Assembly: GCF_007197555.1 (NCBI RefSeq)
Contig: NZ_CP041614.1
Coordinates: forward strand, 434,001 to 498,000
Source of the DNA: Shewanella psychropiezotolerans
GTDB lineage: Bacteria; Pseudomonadota; Gammaproteobacteria; Enterobacterales; Shewanellaceae
Direction: 5' to 3'
Length of the DNA: 64,000 nt
In this document: positions 39,048-48,341 of the stretch, piece after piece
Layout: every line of letters begins with the position of its first letter
Numbering within the stretch: position 1 is the first letter of the stretch
Notes under the pieces: model-generated
What the model was told of the DNA's origin: nothing
What the model saw: the letters and a program-made list of their open reading frames with translations, nothing else
Database searches by the model: none
Made by a program: the position numbers and the translations under genes

Positions 39048-40028
39048 ATGGGTGATATATTTTTGAAAAAAGACCATCTTGATATGCTACTCGATCTTAA
39101 AAGCCTCTATTGGGCTGAACGCTTAAGCATGAAAATGCTTAGGTACTTTTATGTGGCGAGCCATAGTCAAAACTTAACTCAAGCCGCTGAGCGTCTGCAT
39201 ATTTCAAAGTCGCCACTGAGCGCTCAGATGCGAGAACTTGAAGCTATTTTAAGTGTTGAATTATTTAACCGTGAACAACGGAGTATTCAATTGACCGCAG
39301 CTGGAGTTCTACTACGCCAAGAGTGTCAGTCCATTTTTGAAGTTATCGAACGCTCAGTTAATAAAGTGACCCAATTTGAACGAGAAACTCAAGGTCACTT
39401 GCGTTTTGGGATTGTCAGTTCGATTTTTTGGGCTGGTTTTGGATATGCTTGTCAGCAATTAAAGAAACAATACCCTAAGATTCAGTTTGAGTTTATTGAG
39501 CTGTCGCCACAGCGGCAAAAAGTGGCTTTGTTTAACAATGAAATTGACATTGGTTTTGTACGTTATGCTGACACTCTTAATATCACGCCGTTAGAGTCCT
39601 GTGATCTCTATTGTGAGTCGATGTCGATTGCACTGCCAGACAAACATAGACTCTGTAGGCGAAAGCAACTTTGTTTATCAGACCTTGCTAATGAACAGTT
39701 TGTCATGATGAGCCAGAAAAACTCAGCTTCGGCTCTATTAGTGGTAGAACACTGCATAAAAGAAGGTTTTATTCCGCATATTATTCAGGAAGTTGTCGAG
39801 CCGATGACCTTGATGAATGTGATTGAAAATCATGAAGGTATATCTATAGTCCCTAATAGTTTTAGTCGACAGAGCTGGAAGCATATTCGTTTTGTTGAGC
39901 TTAAGCAGCACATTCCTGCCAATATTTGTGCTGTATACCATCCGCAAAAGATAACTGAAGACAAGCAGGCACTCATTCAGTCTTTAAATGTCTTTATGAA
40001 CGCGGCTCCCCGTAGTATCCCCTCATAA
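39048..40028 (+). CDS. LysR-family transcriptional regulator
   Basis: The protein has a LysR winged helix-turn-helix (LTQAAERLHISKSPLSAQMRELEAIL) and a periplasmic-binding-like effector domain starting GHLRFGIVSS. The body and the C-terminal EVVEPMTLMNVIENHEGISIVP are close in pattern to XapR. The start is uncertain: ATGs at 39048, 39084, 39129 and 39135 are all in frame, and 39129/39135 give the usual short N-terminus (MKMLRYF). It is divergent from xapA (205 bp) and 415 bp upstream of a VOC/binding-protein/RidA cluster, so it could control either. Confidence 0.85.
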   Translation: MGDIFLKKDHLDMLLDLKSLYWAERLSMKMLRYFYVASHSQNLTQAAERLHISKSPLSAQMRELEAILSVELFNREQRSIQLTAAGVLLRQECQSIFEVIERSVNKVTQFERETQGHLRFGIVSSIFWAGFGYACQQLKKQYPKIQFEFIELSPQRQKVALFNNEIDIGFVRYADTLNITPLESCDLYCESMSIALPDKHRLCRRKQLCLSDLANEQFVMMSQKNSASALLVVEHCIKEGFIPHIIQEVVEPMTLMNVIENHEGISIVPNSFSRQSWKHIRFVELKQHIPANICAVYHPQKITEDKQALIQSLNVFMNAAPRSIPS

Positions 40029-40442
40029 GATAAACCAGGTCAATAAATTGGACCATGTACAGCTCGATTTTAGCTCTAAAGTTTAGTAGTGATAACCAGT
40101 AAAATACTGGGTAGGTTATTGATTAACAATGAGTGGCAATCTTGTTGGTATTGAACTTTTCCTTATATTTAGTCATGCCAAGTGGTTTTAGTAAACTGTC
40201 TTACATCAGTCCTTTATTATCAATATTTTTTTGAAACTGATGCCACTATTATCTGACTTATAAAAATAAATAAATTCATTAAGATAGGTTGCACGTAAAC
40301 GATAATTTCTAGGTTTGTGCATGAAGTCTATTGCTATATTTTTCGATTCAAGCCCCTAGAAAAAGAAGCTCAAGGTAATTAGTTCAATCTAAATTCAATT
40401 AACACCATAAAGAATCAGAGCCCTGAAATAAGGAGTTAAATT
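40029..40442. other. 414-bp gap with no gene
   Basis: AT-rich DNA between the LysR gene and the VOC gene. I see no ORF, no strong hairpin terminator and no repeat. It probably carries the promoter of the next cluster. Confidence 0.5.
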
Positions 40443-40901
40443 ATGAATATTACTGGCTTAGATCATTTTACGATCAGGACGGTTCATCTATCGCAAACAT
40501 TAGATTTTTATCAAAACATTATTGGTTTAATTGAAGGGGAGCGACCTGAGTTTAGGTTTGTAGGGCATTGGTTGTACGCCTCGAATAAGCCCTTGTTGCA
40601 TTTGGTTGAAGTTAATCCTGATGATGCTGAATTACAGGCTTATTTGGGAAAGCGAGATACGGCTTCTGGCTCAGGAATGATAGACCACCTTGCCTTTCGT
40701 GGCCATCGTCTAGCGGAAATGCAACAGCGGCTAGCGTCACTGGCAATATCATTTCGAGAGAGAGTGGTGCCTGAGATTGGTGAGCATCAGTTATTTGTTG
40801 AAGATCCTAATGGGATCACTGTAGAGATGATTTTTACGCACGATATTGACAATAAGTTTGTTGGTACCCCAATGAAAAATTTACTATTTATTAACGAGTA
40901 A
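40443..40901 (+). CDS. VOC/glyoxalase-fold protein
   Basis: The 152-residue single-module vicinal-oxygen-chelate protein has the N-terminal GLDHFTIRTVHLSQTLDFYQNI, the central MIDHLAFRGH and the C-terminal VEDPNGITVEMIF. His and Glu residues in these strands (DHFTIR, LLHLVEV, IDHLAF, VEMIF) are in the normal metal-ligand places. It could be a dioxygenase, lyase or isomerase; the substrate cannot be named. It is the first gene of a three-gene run with a binding protein 13 bp downstream. Confidence 0.85.
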   Translation: MNITGLDHFTIRTVHLSQTLDFYQNIIGLIEGERPEFRFVGHWLYASNKPLLHLVEVNPDDAELQAYLGKRDTASGSGMIDHLAFRGHRLAEMQQRLASLAISFRERVVPEIGEHQLFVEDPNGITVEMIFTHDIDNKFVGTPMKNLLFINE

Positions 40902-40914
40902 GTAGAAGGAATAA

Positions 40915-41841
40915 ATGGATAATTATAGTGAGCTACGCCGGAAAATTTTAATGTCTTTAGGAGCGGCAGGATTAATGAGCTTTTCATCAACTAAAGTGCT
41001 GGCAGGGAGTGGTTTGTCCTCAGTTAAATTGGGCGTGACTAATTTGAGTTTTCATCGTGTAACGGCTGCGGTTGTCGCGCAGGTGATGAGCGTCATGGGG
41101 AAGCAGGTTATTCGTAGTTATGATCTACATGAAGCTAATTTTAATCGGCTAAAAGATGGCAATGTTGATTTTGTCAGTTCCGCTTGGTTGCCACATAGCC
41201 ATGGTCTTTATCAAACTTCTGTCGAAGAGACTATTCCGACTCGTGAGCTGGGTTTGCATTATCAACCCTATGCGCTTTGGGGTGTACCGGATTATGTTCC
41301 TGTCTCTGATGTGGAGGAGATAGGAGATCTGCTTAAGCCAGACGTTATTGCCAAAATGCGTCCCTTTATTCAGGGGATAGGAGAGGGGGCTGGGATCACT
41401 CGCTTCTCTAAGAAAATCATGCTGGATTACGAGCTTAGTGCATCAGGTTATCAATTTAGGACAGGTACTCAGGCGGATTGTGTCGCTGCCTTTGAAGCGG
41501 CTGTAGCGGTGAAAGATTGGGTCATAGTGCCGTTATGGCACCCACAATTTTTGCATCACCAATATAAAATCCGAGAGTTAGGGGATCCTAAATATCTGCT
41601 TGGCGGTAAAGATAGAGCGGTATTGCTTGCTAGAGAAGATAGCCTCAATGCACACTTTACGTCGCAACAGATTGCTGTACTGGATAATATTCATCTCTCA
41701 AATGAGATTGTTGCTGAGCTCGATTATGGCGTCAATCGACTTGGGCTAACGGAGGATGAGGCTGCTGCTAAGTGGTTGACAGATAATCCAACCCACCTTG
41801 CTCAATGGCTAGAACCTCTGATGCAAATCGATAAAGCCTAG
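40915..41841 (+). CDS. OpuAC-type (glycine betaine-like) substrate-binding protein
   Basis: The 308-residue protein has an N-terminal export signal with twin-basic character (LRRKILMSLGAAGLMSFSSTKVLAGS) and the fold of quaternary-amine binding proteins (OpuAC/ProX: VKLGVTNLSFHRV, GNVDFVSSAWLPHSH, aromatic-rich loops). No permease or ATPase gene is nearby. A Tat or Sec signal both look possible. Orphan OpuAC proteins may serve a distant transporter or act as a sensor. Confidence 0.82.
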   Translation: MDNYSELRRKILMSLGAAGLMSFSSTKVLAGSGLSSVKLGVTNLSFHRVTAAVVAQVMSVMGKQVIRSYDLHEANFNRLKDGNVDFVSSAWLPHSHGLYQTSVEETIPTRELGLHYQPYALWGVPDYVPVSDVEEIGDLLKPDVIAKMRPFIQGIGEGAGITRFSKKIMLDYELSASGYQFRTGTQADCVAAFEAAVAVKDWVIVPLWHPQFLHHQYKIRELGDPKYLLGGKDRAVLLAREDSLNAHFTSQQIAVLDNIHLSNEIVAELDYGVNRLGLTEDEAAAKWLTDNPTHLAQWLEPLMQIDKA

Positions 41842-41868
41842 ATGACTGAGTCTTAAGGAGTAAACATC

Positions 41869-42354
41869 TTGGTAGATGATTCAGCTGAAATGAGAATAAA
41901 GCGATTAGGACTAACTCTACCCGATGTTGCTTCGGCTCTGGGGAATTATGAGCCTTATTGTATTGTAGGCAATACACTTATGACATCGGGTCAGTTTCCA
42001 TATTTAAATGGAGAGCTACAATATCAAGGCCAATTAGGGCGGGAGTTTTCACTAGAGCAAGGCTATCAAGCCTGTCGACTGGCAGCGTTGAATGCAATTG
42101 CACAACTTAAGCAGGCTTGTGGTGACCTTTCACAAATAAAGCAGATCTATAGATTAGAAGGCGTGTTGAATGTAGGTGAAAACTGCTTTGACCATCCTAA
42201 GGCTCTGGATGGCTCATCGGATCTTATGCTTGAGGTATTTGGTGAGCGGGGACGTCATACTCGTATGATTTGGACTAACCCTGTGATGCCACTTAATAGC
42301 CTTTGTTTGGTGTATTTATTTGCCGAATTAAAATCTGATATACTTTGTAAATGA
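41869..42354 (+). CDS. RidA-like protein (YjgF/chorismate-mutase-like subfamily)
   Basis: The 161-residue protein starts at TTG 41869, chosen because AAGGAG lies 8 bp upstream; the next in-frame ATG is at 41890 without a site. It matches the ~155-residue RidA relatives (LGLTLPDVASALGNYEPY, LMTSGQFPYLNGEL, QACRLAALNAIAQLK, GSSDLMLEVFGERGRHTR). After the conserved HTR the usual VGVAELPLGA-VEVE strand is replaced by MIWTNPVMPLNSLCLVYLF, so the Glu of the classical deaminase site is missing. The role with the VOC and binding proteins is unknown. Confidence 0.82.
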   Translation: MVDDSAEMRIKRLGLTLPDVASALGNYEPYCIVGNTLMTSGQFPYLNGELQYQGQLGREFSLEQGYQACRLAALNAIAQLKQACGDLSQIKQIYRLEGVLNVGENCFDHPKALDGSSDLMLEVFGERGRHTRMIWTNPVMPLNSLCLVYLFAELKSDILCK

Positions 42355-42465
42355 GGCGATAAATCAGGTCTTCCATTGTTAATGCAGGCTATTTTCGTTC
42401 TTCAACATATTAGCCAACAATTTTTTGCCCGTTATTAGTGCGTTACTTTTTCAGGTAGAGGGAAT

Positions 42466-42817
42466 ATGGAAATCAAAGTAGATGTATATTCAAATAAAAT
42501 GGTGCTGTCTACCAATGAACGTACTATGACTTTCATATCCAAAGAACCTTTTACTACCACATGAATATCTTGAGGGTGGTTTATCTGAAGTCGAAGATCG
42601 CGTACTTAGGGAAATAGCTTTAGGTGCAGGTGCAAGAGAAGTACATGTTGTTGTGTAATGTGATGAAGAACTGAGACGCCCACAATTGTTTGCACTTAAG
42701 GTCGCTCCTAGACATCTGACCCATATGGATATGGAGAATGCCATTATGATGAAAGGAGCATCATTGACCGGCCTTCACGACATTGGTGCATTCATGCACG
42801 GTACCCACGGCAGGTGA
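42466..42817 (+). pseudogene. relic of a small MreB-like protein
   Basis: ATG 42466 opens MEIKVDVYSNKMVLSTNERT and stops after 32 codons (TTT then TGA). A second frame then reads EGGLSEVEDRVLREIALGAG and AREVHVVV, stops, and goes on in the same frame as CDEELRRPQLFALKVAPRHL to a TGA at 42815-42817. The segment VEDRVLREIALGAGAREV resembles [18 protein letters not shown] of MreB in this same window. At least one frameshift or deletion and one internal stop make it a decayed gene. The MreB link is a pattern match, not proven. Confidence 0.6.
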
Positions 42818-43133
42818 TAAATAAAAATGAAGTTTGGTTGTTAAATTCATTGGCCGCTATCATAACTGTTAGATAAAATAACCTAGATATTTGTAAACTT
42901 TTTATTTGAAAACTCACAACCCCGCCCAATGAACCCAAAAAAGATATTTGAATCAAACTTGTTATCCGACAAGTTACCGTATTCTATGTGTAAAACTATT
43001 CACCATTAGTTTCCTCCTCCACCCTTTCCAAACCTTAACTATTCGTTGTACTCTGGGGCGCAATCAAAAATATTAGCCATAGAGCTAAACGCAAAAAACA
43101 TAAAAATAATCAGCAAGAATTGAAGAGGTTTAA
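42818..43133. other. intergenic region upstream of the alanine symporter
   Basis: 316 bp, AT-rich. I looked for a glycine-type riboswitch before this amino acid carrier and saw no recognisable motif. No ORF and no strong hairpin. Confidence 0.5.
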
Positions 43134-44507
43134 ATGGAAGGAATAACTGAATTTGTCAGTATGATCAATGGCTTTGTATGGGGTGTCCCCATGCTGGTCA
43201 TGATCTTAGGTGTTGGTCTGTTTCTCTCCGTAGGTTTGAAACTGATGCCAATTTTAAAATTGGGAACAGGCTTTAAACTGCTCTGGTCTGGTCGGATCCC
43301 TGATAAAGATAAGTCGATGGAAGGGGAGATAAGCCCTTTCAATGCGTTAATGACTTCGCTTTCAGCAACAATCGGTACAGGTAATATTGCCGGTGTTGCT
43401 ACAGCTATCTTTATTGGTGGTCCGGGCGCGTTATTCTGGATGTGGTGTACGGCGCTGGTGGGTATGGCGACTAAGTTTGCCGAGGCAGTACTCGCGGTAA
43501 AGTATCGTGAAATAGATGCAAATGGCAACCACATCGGTGGCCCTATGTACTACATCAAAAATGGACTCAGCAGCAAGTGGGCCTGGTTAGGTACCGCATT
43601 TGCCCTGTTCGGTTCTTTTGCCGGTTTCGGTATCGGTAATACAGTACAGTCAAACTCGGTAGCCGACGCTTTAAGCAGTAATTTTGGCGTGCCGACTTGG
43701 GTAACTGGTCTAGTACTTATGGTGCTGGTAGGCGCTGTGCTGATGGGCGGTATTAAGCGTATCGCCGATGTGGCGGGTAAGCTGGTACCACTCATGACCC
43801 TGTTCTATATCGCTGCAGGTCTTGCCGTATTAGCCGTTAATGCAGCCGAGATTCCGGATGCCATTGCCTTGATTATTCACAGTGCATTTAATCCGGTTGC
43901 GGCTCAAGGTGGCTTCGCCGGTGCAGCGGTATGGGCAGCGATTCGTTTCGGTGTGGCACGAGGCATCTTCTCTAATGAAGCGGGCCTAGGTAGTGCACCG
44001 ATTGCTCACGCTTCGGCTCAGACTAATAACCCGGTCGCTCAAGGCCTGGTTGCCATGTTGGGTACTTTTATCGATACCTTAATCGTCTGTTCTATCACAG
44101 GCCTGGCAATCATAGTATCGGGTGCCTGGACATCGGGTGAGAATGGCGCGGCGATGACGTCTTTGGCATTCTCAACGGCGCTGCCTATGGGTAACTATAT
44201 TGTGGCAATAGCCCTATCTGTGTTCGCCTTCACCACCATCTTAGGTTGGAGTGTGTATAGCGAGAAGTGTGTGCAGTATCTATTTGGCGTGAAGGCGGTG
44301 AAGCCTTTCAGAATTCTATGGATTCTGGTGGTGCCATTAGGTGCGGTTAGCTCACTGGATTTCATCTGGTTACTGGCGGATACGCTCAATGCCATGATGG
44401 CGATTCCAAACCTTATCGCTCTGGCATTACTCAGTCCGGTAGTGTTTAAACTGACTCGGGAATATTTTCTTAAGAAGCGCGAAGAAGAGGCGGCTGCTAA
44501 AGCTTAA
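43134..44507 (+). CDS. sodium:alanine symporter family (AGCS) transporter
   Basis: The 457-residue transporter has about 10-11 membrane segments and the AGCS signatures ATIGTGNIAGVATAIFIGGPGALFWMW and GIFSNEAGLGSAPIAHASAQT. It imports alanine and/or glycine with sodium. AGAGG lies before the ATG. It is a single gene closed by a strong terminator. Confidence 0.93.
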   Translation: MEGITEFVSMINGFVWGVPMLVMILGVGLFLSVGLKLMPILKLGTGFKLLWSGRIPDKDKSMEGEISPFNALMTSLSATIGTGNIAGVATAIFIGGPGALFWMWCTALVGMATKFAEAVLAVKYREIDANGNHIGGPMYYIKNGLSSKWAWLGTAFALFGSFAGFGIGNTVQSNSVADALSSNFGVPTWVTGLVLMVLVGAVLMGGIKRIADVAGKLVPLMTLFYIAAGLAVLAVNAAEIPDAIALIIHSAFNPVAAQGGFAGAAVWAAIRFGVARGIFSNEAGLGSAPIAHASAQTNNPVAQGLVAMLGTFIDTLIVCSITGLAIIVSGAWTSGENGAAMTSLAFSTALPMGNYIVAIALSVFAFTTILGWSVYSEKCVQYLFGVKAVKPFRILWILVVPLGAVSSLDFIWLLADTLNAMMAIPNLIALALLSPVVFKLTREYFLKKREEEAAAKA

Positions 44508-44534
44508 TCTATCAATAGCTACATAATCGAAAAC

Positions 44535-44560
44535 AAAAAGCGCCGAGAGGCGCTTTTTTA
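44535..44560. terminator. terminator after the AGCS gene
   Basis: AAAAGCGCC-gaga-GGCGCTTTTTT, 28 bp after the stop. The flanking A and T runs make it usable from both strands, and the ABC permease converges from the right. Confidence 0.9.
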
Positions 44561-44598
44561 TGTCTGTGATTTCCAGATCCTGTTTATACCGATAGGTA

Positions 44599-45702
44599 TC
44601 AATCCAGGCGCTTATTGAATCTTAGTGAGGCTATGATAATACCTATGATGGTAAAGCCGACCAGCCAGAGGGCATCGAAACTCATGTCGCTTATCTCTCC
44701 GCCTCGGAGCACCACCGCGCGAATGATGCGCATGAAGTGAGTTGCAGGAAGAATTTCGGCAAGCCACTGAGCAGGTTTGGGCATAGCCTCGAAGGGGAAC
44801 ATGAAGCCTGACAGCAATATGGTGGGCAAGATAATAAATATGGTCATCTGCATAGCCTGAAGCTGAGTCTTGGCTATGGTTGAGATGATCAGTCCCAGAG
44901 TGAGACTCGCGGCGATAAACAATAAGGTGCCTAACAGCAACTGAGCGATATCACCATTGATCGGCACATCGAAGATGAGGTGGCCCAGGCCAAGAATGAT
45001 GGTCATCTGGATCAGACCGACGAATATATAGGGTAATATTTTACCTAACATCAATTCCAGAGGCTTGATTGGGGTGGTGATCAACAGCTCCAAATTACCT
45101 TTCTCACGTTCACGGACTATGGCGGCCGAAGTAAACAAGATCATGGTCATGGTTAAGATCACCGCGATAAGCCCGGGAATAATATTGACCGCGGATCTTT
45201 GCTCAGGATTATAAAAAAGTGCGACTTCAAATGTCGGTGCCTGTTTTGAGACTAGGTTGGTTATCTGATCCAGAGGCATGTTGCGCAGTTGCATAATTGC
45301 GCCGGCTATCATGGTGTCCGAGCCATCCACTAACCATTGACCTAAGGTCTCCTTGTTGGCCAGCTTCTCGGTTAAATTTGGTGGCAGGATGAGGGCGGCT
45401 CTGATCTCGCCGCGGGTAATAGCGGCTTCGGCTTCACCGCTGGTTTTGTAATAGGCCTCCACAGATACGACCTGGGTTACTTTAATTGCCTCGACTATCC
45501 AGCGACCCGCGGCGGAGTCACTTTGATCGACGATGGCAACGGGCACGTCTCTTACGTCTGTGTTGATGGCATAACCAAACAGCAGCAGTTGGATCAGAGG
45601 GATCATCACCACCATGGCAAAAGTAATGCGATCTCTCTTAAGCTGCCTTATCTCTTTTGTGGTTATCGCCATGGTTCTGCGAAAGCTGTTAATCATGGAC
45701 AT
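44599..45702 (-). CDS. ABC-2 type transporter permease (YbhS/YhhJ-like)
   Basis: The 367-residue permease has an N-terminal membrane segment (about 25-47), a periplasmic domain and five C-terminal segments, with the ABC-2 motif REREKGNLELLITTPIKPLELMLGKILPY and GFMFPFEAMPKPAQWLAEILPATHF. GGAGGT lies eight bases upstream of the start. The restored ATPase gene would end 1 bp upstream, so the two are translationally close. Only one permease gene follows the ATPase, so it may homodimerise. Confidence 0.92.
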   Translation of the reverse strand: MSMINSFRRTMAITTKEIRQLKRDRITFAMVVMIPLIQLLLFGYAINTDVRDVPVAIVDQSDSAAGRWIVEAIKVTQVVSVEAYYKTSGEAEAAITRGEIRAALILPPNLTEKLANKETLGQWLVDGSDTMIAGAIMQLRNMPLDQITNLVSKQAPTFEVALFYNPEQRSAVNIIPGLIAVILTMTMILFTSAAIVREREKGNLELLITTPIKPLELMLGKILPYIFVGLIQMTIILGLGHLIFDVPINGDIAQLLLGTLLFIAASLTLGLIISTIAKTQLQAMQMTIFIILPTILLSGFMFPFEAMPKPAQWLAEILPATHFMRIIRAVVLRGGEISDMSFDALWLVGFTIIGIIIASLRFNKRLD

Positions 45703-45703
45703 A

Positions 45704-46662
45704 TTAACTGACCTCCAAGGCGGATGATTGCTCAGTGACAGTCACAAAGACATCTTCGAGATTAGGGGGGTTAAGTGTATTTCAGATTGTTCCAGTGTGG
45801 GCAGAGCCCGTTTTAGCCAGATATCGGGTTGGTTAACCTTGTCATCTACCAGCACTCGCAAGCGTGCCCCTATTTGGGCTGCCGATCTTACCTCGCTAAA
45901 TTCGAGTAACTCATCTTTTACTTGTCTCAGGTTAGGGTGAGTGAGTTCGAGCACATTCGCCCCCATATTCTCCATCAAAGCTTTTGGGCTGTCGTCGGCG
46001 AGTATAACGCCCTGATCCATAATCGCCAGGCCATGGCAACGCTCGGCTTCATCCATATAGTGAGTGGTCACTAAGATACTGGTTCCCGCTTCGGAAAGAT
46101 CGAACAGTTGCTCCCAAAAATTACGTCGACTCTGTGGATCTACGGCCGATGTTGGCTCATCAAGGAACAGGAGTTCAGGGTCATTGAGGCAAGCGCAGGC
46201 AAGAGATAGGCGCTGTTTCTGACCGCCACTTAAGGTGCCGGCAAACTGCTTAGCCAGTTTTGTTAGCTGATAGGTGCTGATGAGCTGTTCTATTTTACGT
46301 TTGCTCTCGTTGGGGGATAAGCAGTAGATCTGCGCAATAAACTCCAGGTTCTCTTTGACCGTGAGATCGTCATACAGGGAGAACTTCTGTGTCATATAAC
46401 CTATACGTAGCCTGAGTGCTTCACTCTGTTTGGGGATAGACATACCCAGCACACTTATCTCACCAGCGGTAGGGGTCAGTAGCCCAGTTAACATACGTAT
46501 GCTGGTGGACTTGCCGCAGCCATTAGGCCCCAGAAAACCATAGATCTGGCCTTTGGGGACGCGAAGGTTGAGATTTGATACCGCGGCGAGCTTGCCGAAC
46601 ATTTTGGTCAGGCCTCGGGCATCGATGGCGAGTTCATGGTCGTGTGTGTCACAGCTGTTCAT
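45704..46662 (-). CDS. ABC exporter ATPase, C-terminus frameshifted
   Basis: The protein has Walker A GPNGCGKST, signature LSGGQKQR and Walker B LLFLDEPTSAVD, a YbhF-type single ATPase domain. The open frame ends at 45742 with LTPLISKMSL. At a run of six C on the coding strand (45765-45770) one more C would restore LTPPNLEDVFVTVTEQ and a stop at 45704, the usual end of this family (LEDVFV). The break affects only the last ~20 residues, beyond the catalytic part. It overlaps the HlyD gene by 4 nt. Confidence 0.9.
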
Positions 46663-47600
46663 GGCAGGTCCACCTGAGAGGGGATACCTGTAGGCAAATT
46701 ATCGGCCTCTGGACCCAGATCTATCTCGGCGAGGTAGACCAGGCGGGCCCTGTCTTTTTGATTGAGTGCATAGTAAGGGGTAAATGCGGGTTCCTTATTC
46801 AAACGGCGTAGAGTGCCGATGAAGGCCTTGTCTATGCCGTCTACCCGTACGTTAAGTTTCTGACCTATGGTGAGCTTGGCCATATAGGTTTCAGGTATGT
46901 AGACGCGCGCATAGGGAGCATTGTCGGCTTGAATCGCGACTATGACGGCATTTGGTGGCACGCGCTCGCCAAGGTTAAAGGGTAAGCTGTCGAGCCGTCC
47001 GCTACGGGTAGCGACCACGCTTAAGTCATCTAATGTCTGCTGCTCCAGCGAGAGATTGGCAATATTAGCATCTAACGCAGCCTTGGCCTGATTGATATCC
47101 TCTTCCCGGACGCCGGCGATAAGCTTACTGAGGTTTTCCTGTGCTGCGGTTAATTCGGCACGCGCCTGATCTCTGCCGGCCTTCGCCTTGTCTTGGGTCG
47201 CCTGACTGGTTAGGTTTTGCTTCAACAGGCTGGATGTGCGTTTTAAGTTCTGTTCGGCTTCTAATAATGCAGCCTTAGTACGGGCGACATTGGCCTGAGC
47301 GGTGGCGATATCTTCGGGTCGTTCGCCGTTGGTTAATCGTAACAGATAAGCCTGAGCCTTATTGACCTCGGCTTTGGCGATGGCGACTCTTGATTCTTGC
47401 TTTCGGGTATCAAATTGAACCAGTAGATCACCTTTTTGTACCAGGCTGCCCTCGGTCTGGGGCAATGAGGTAATAATTTCACTCGCCGTGGCTCGAAGCA
47501 ATACGCGATCTCGCTCTAAGGTGCCTAATGCCTGATTTGGCATGTCTCCCTGACAGGCGGTTAATAATACGAGCATAGTGATTAACAGGATTTGCTTCAT
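46659..47600 (-). CDS. HlyD-family adaptor lipoprotein
   Basis: The 313-residue product has a lipoprotein signal (MKQILLITMLVLLTAC). It then shows a lipoyl half (ATASEIITSLPQTEGSLVQKGDLLVQFDT), a long coiled-coil hairpin (about 65-170) and a beta-barrel with RLDSLPFNLGERVPPNAVIVAI. The start at 47600 is preferred over 47633 because of the AAGGAA site and the clean lipobox. It is the first gene of an adaptor-ATPase-permease export operon. A lipid-anchored adaptor is a variation on the usual membrane-anchored YbhG. Confidence 0.9.
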   Translation of the reverse strand: MKQILLITMLVLLTACQGDMPNQALGTLERDRVLLRATASEIITSLPQTEGSLVQKGDLLVQFDTRKQESRVAIAKAEVNKAQAYLLRLTNGERPEDIATAQANVARTKAALLEAEQNLKRTSSLLKQNLTSQATQDKAKAGRDQARAELTAAQENLSKLIAGVREEDINQAKAALDANIANLSLEQQTLDDLSVVATRSGRLDSLPFNLGERVPPNAVIVAIQADNAPYARVYIPETYMAKLTIGQKLNVRVDGIDKAFIGTLRRLNKEPAFTPYYALNQKDRARLVYLAEIDLGPEADNLPTGIPSQVDLP

Positions 47601-47767
47601 CTGTTCTATTCCTTGATTAGAGCTTAGCCTCATCTAGTCATAATGGAATGCACAGAAAAAGAGATCAATCGCTTTGTTAAATAAGTTGTAAAAAGAAGGG
47701 GCTAGGGAGTACTTATGATTAGGAATACTCAAATGGTCTCATTCGAGTATTCCTCTAATCTAAGATA

Positions 47768-47941
47768 TTAGTAAAAGTCTCCACCCATGGCGCGTTTAAG
47801 TTCTGCTTCGGCGAGTAACTCTTCTAAACGTTTTTTCACTTCTCGTCGGTGTTGCAATTCATCTGCCGCTTTAGGGTTTCTTGGTGAGGTGAAGGCTTCT
47901 ATCTCTCTATCGTTGGGCACAAGTTCAATAATCTGAGCCAT
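47768..47941 (-). CDS. small conserved-looking charged protein
   Basis: A 57-codon ORF, MAQIIELVPNDREIEAFTSP to AELKRAMGGDFY, with TAGGAG six bases before the ATG. The centre is a charged amphipathic helix (ADELQHRREVKKRLEELLAE). It recalls the short PA3496-type and similar proteins with an R-x-x-E-x-x-L-x-E-x-x-L-K-R pattern, but I cannot assign it. It stands alone. Confidence 0.7.
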   Translation of the reverse strand: MAQIIELVPNDREIEAFTSPRNPKAADELQHRREVKKRLEELLAEAELKRAMGGDFY

Positions 47942-48341
47942 AACGAACTCCTATATTTTAAAAATTCTATGGCTGGTGGATCTGTGTGCCAGAGAAAAAT
48001 GAGACTGACAAAGTGTCAGGAACTTAGTAGAAAAAGCGCTTTAGCTTAGGATGTTAACTCTGTTGAGTTGGAAGTATCCGGCTTCATATTAGTAAGCGCT
48101 GATAAGAAAGATATCAGGCTATTTGGAGGGAAAGTGAGATCCATTTAACATTATTTGTAGATAATAAAAAATTAATGGTTAGTGGGGATAACTTAGGGTG
48201 GGTTTTATTTAATTGTATTTTAACCAATGATTTAATGTGTTCCGTGAACTAGGTCATCGCCAAAAAAACGATAACCTAGCCGATTCTGGATCACAAAGTT
48301 AGCAAACTCTAACGTAAACTAGCATCAGGATAGTGATTTTA
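47942..48341. other. 400-bp gap with no gene
   Basis: AT-rich DNA between the small protein gene and the TorF-family porin. I see no ORF with a start site and no strong hairpin. Confidence 0.5.

Noticed and set aside
42490..42744. Minus-strand ORF over the MreB-like relic
   Set aside because: The plus strand gives a better pattern; the minus-strand product is low-complexity Ser/Thr.
43133..43134. Glycine riboswitch before the AGCS transporter gene
   Set aside because: I scanned 42840-43133 for the conserved tandem aptamer features and saw none.
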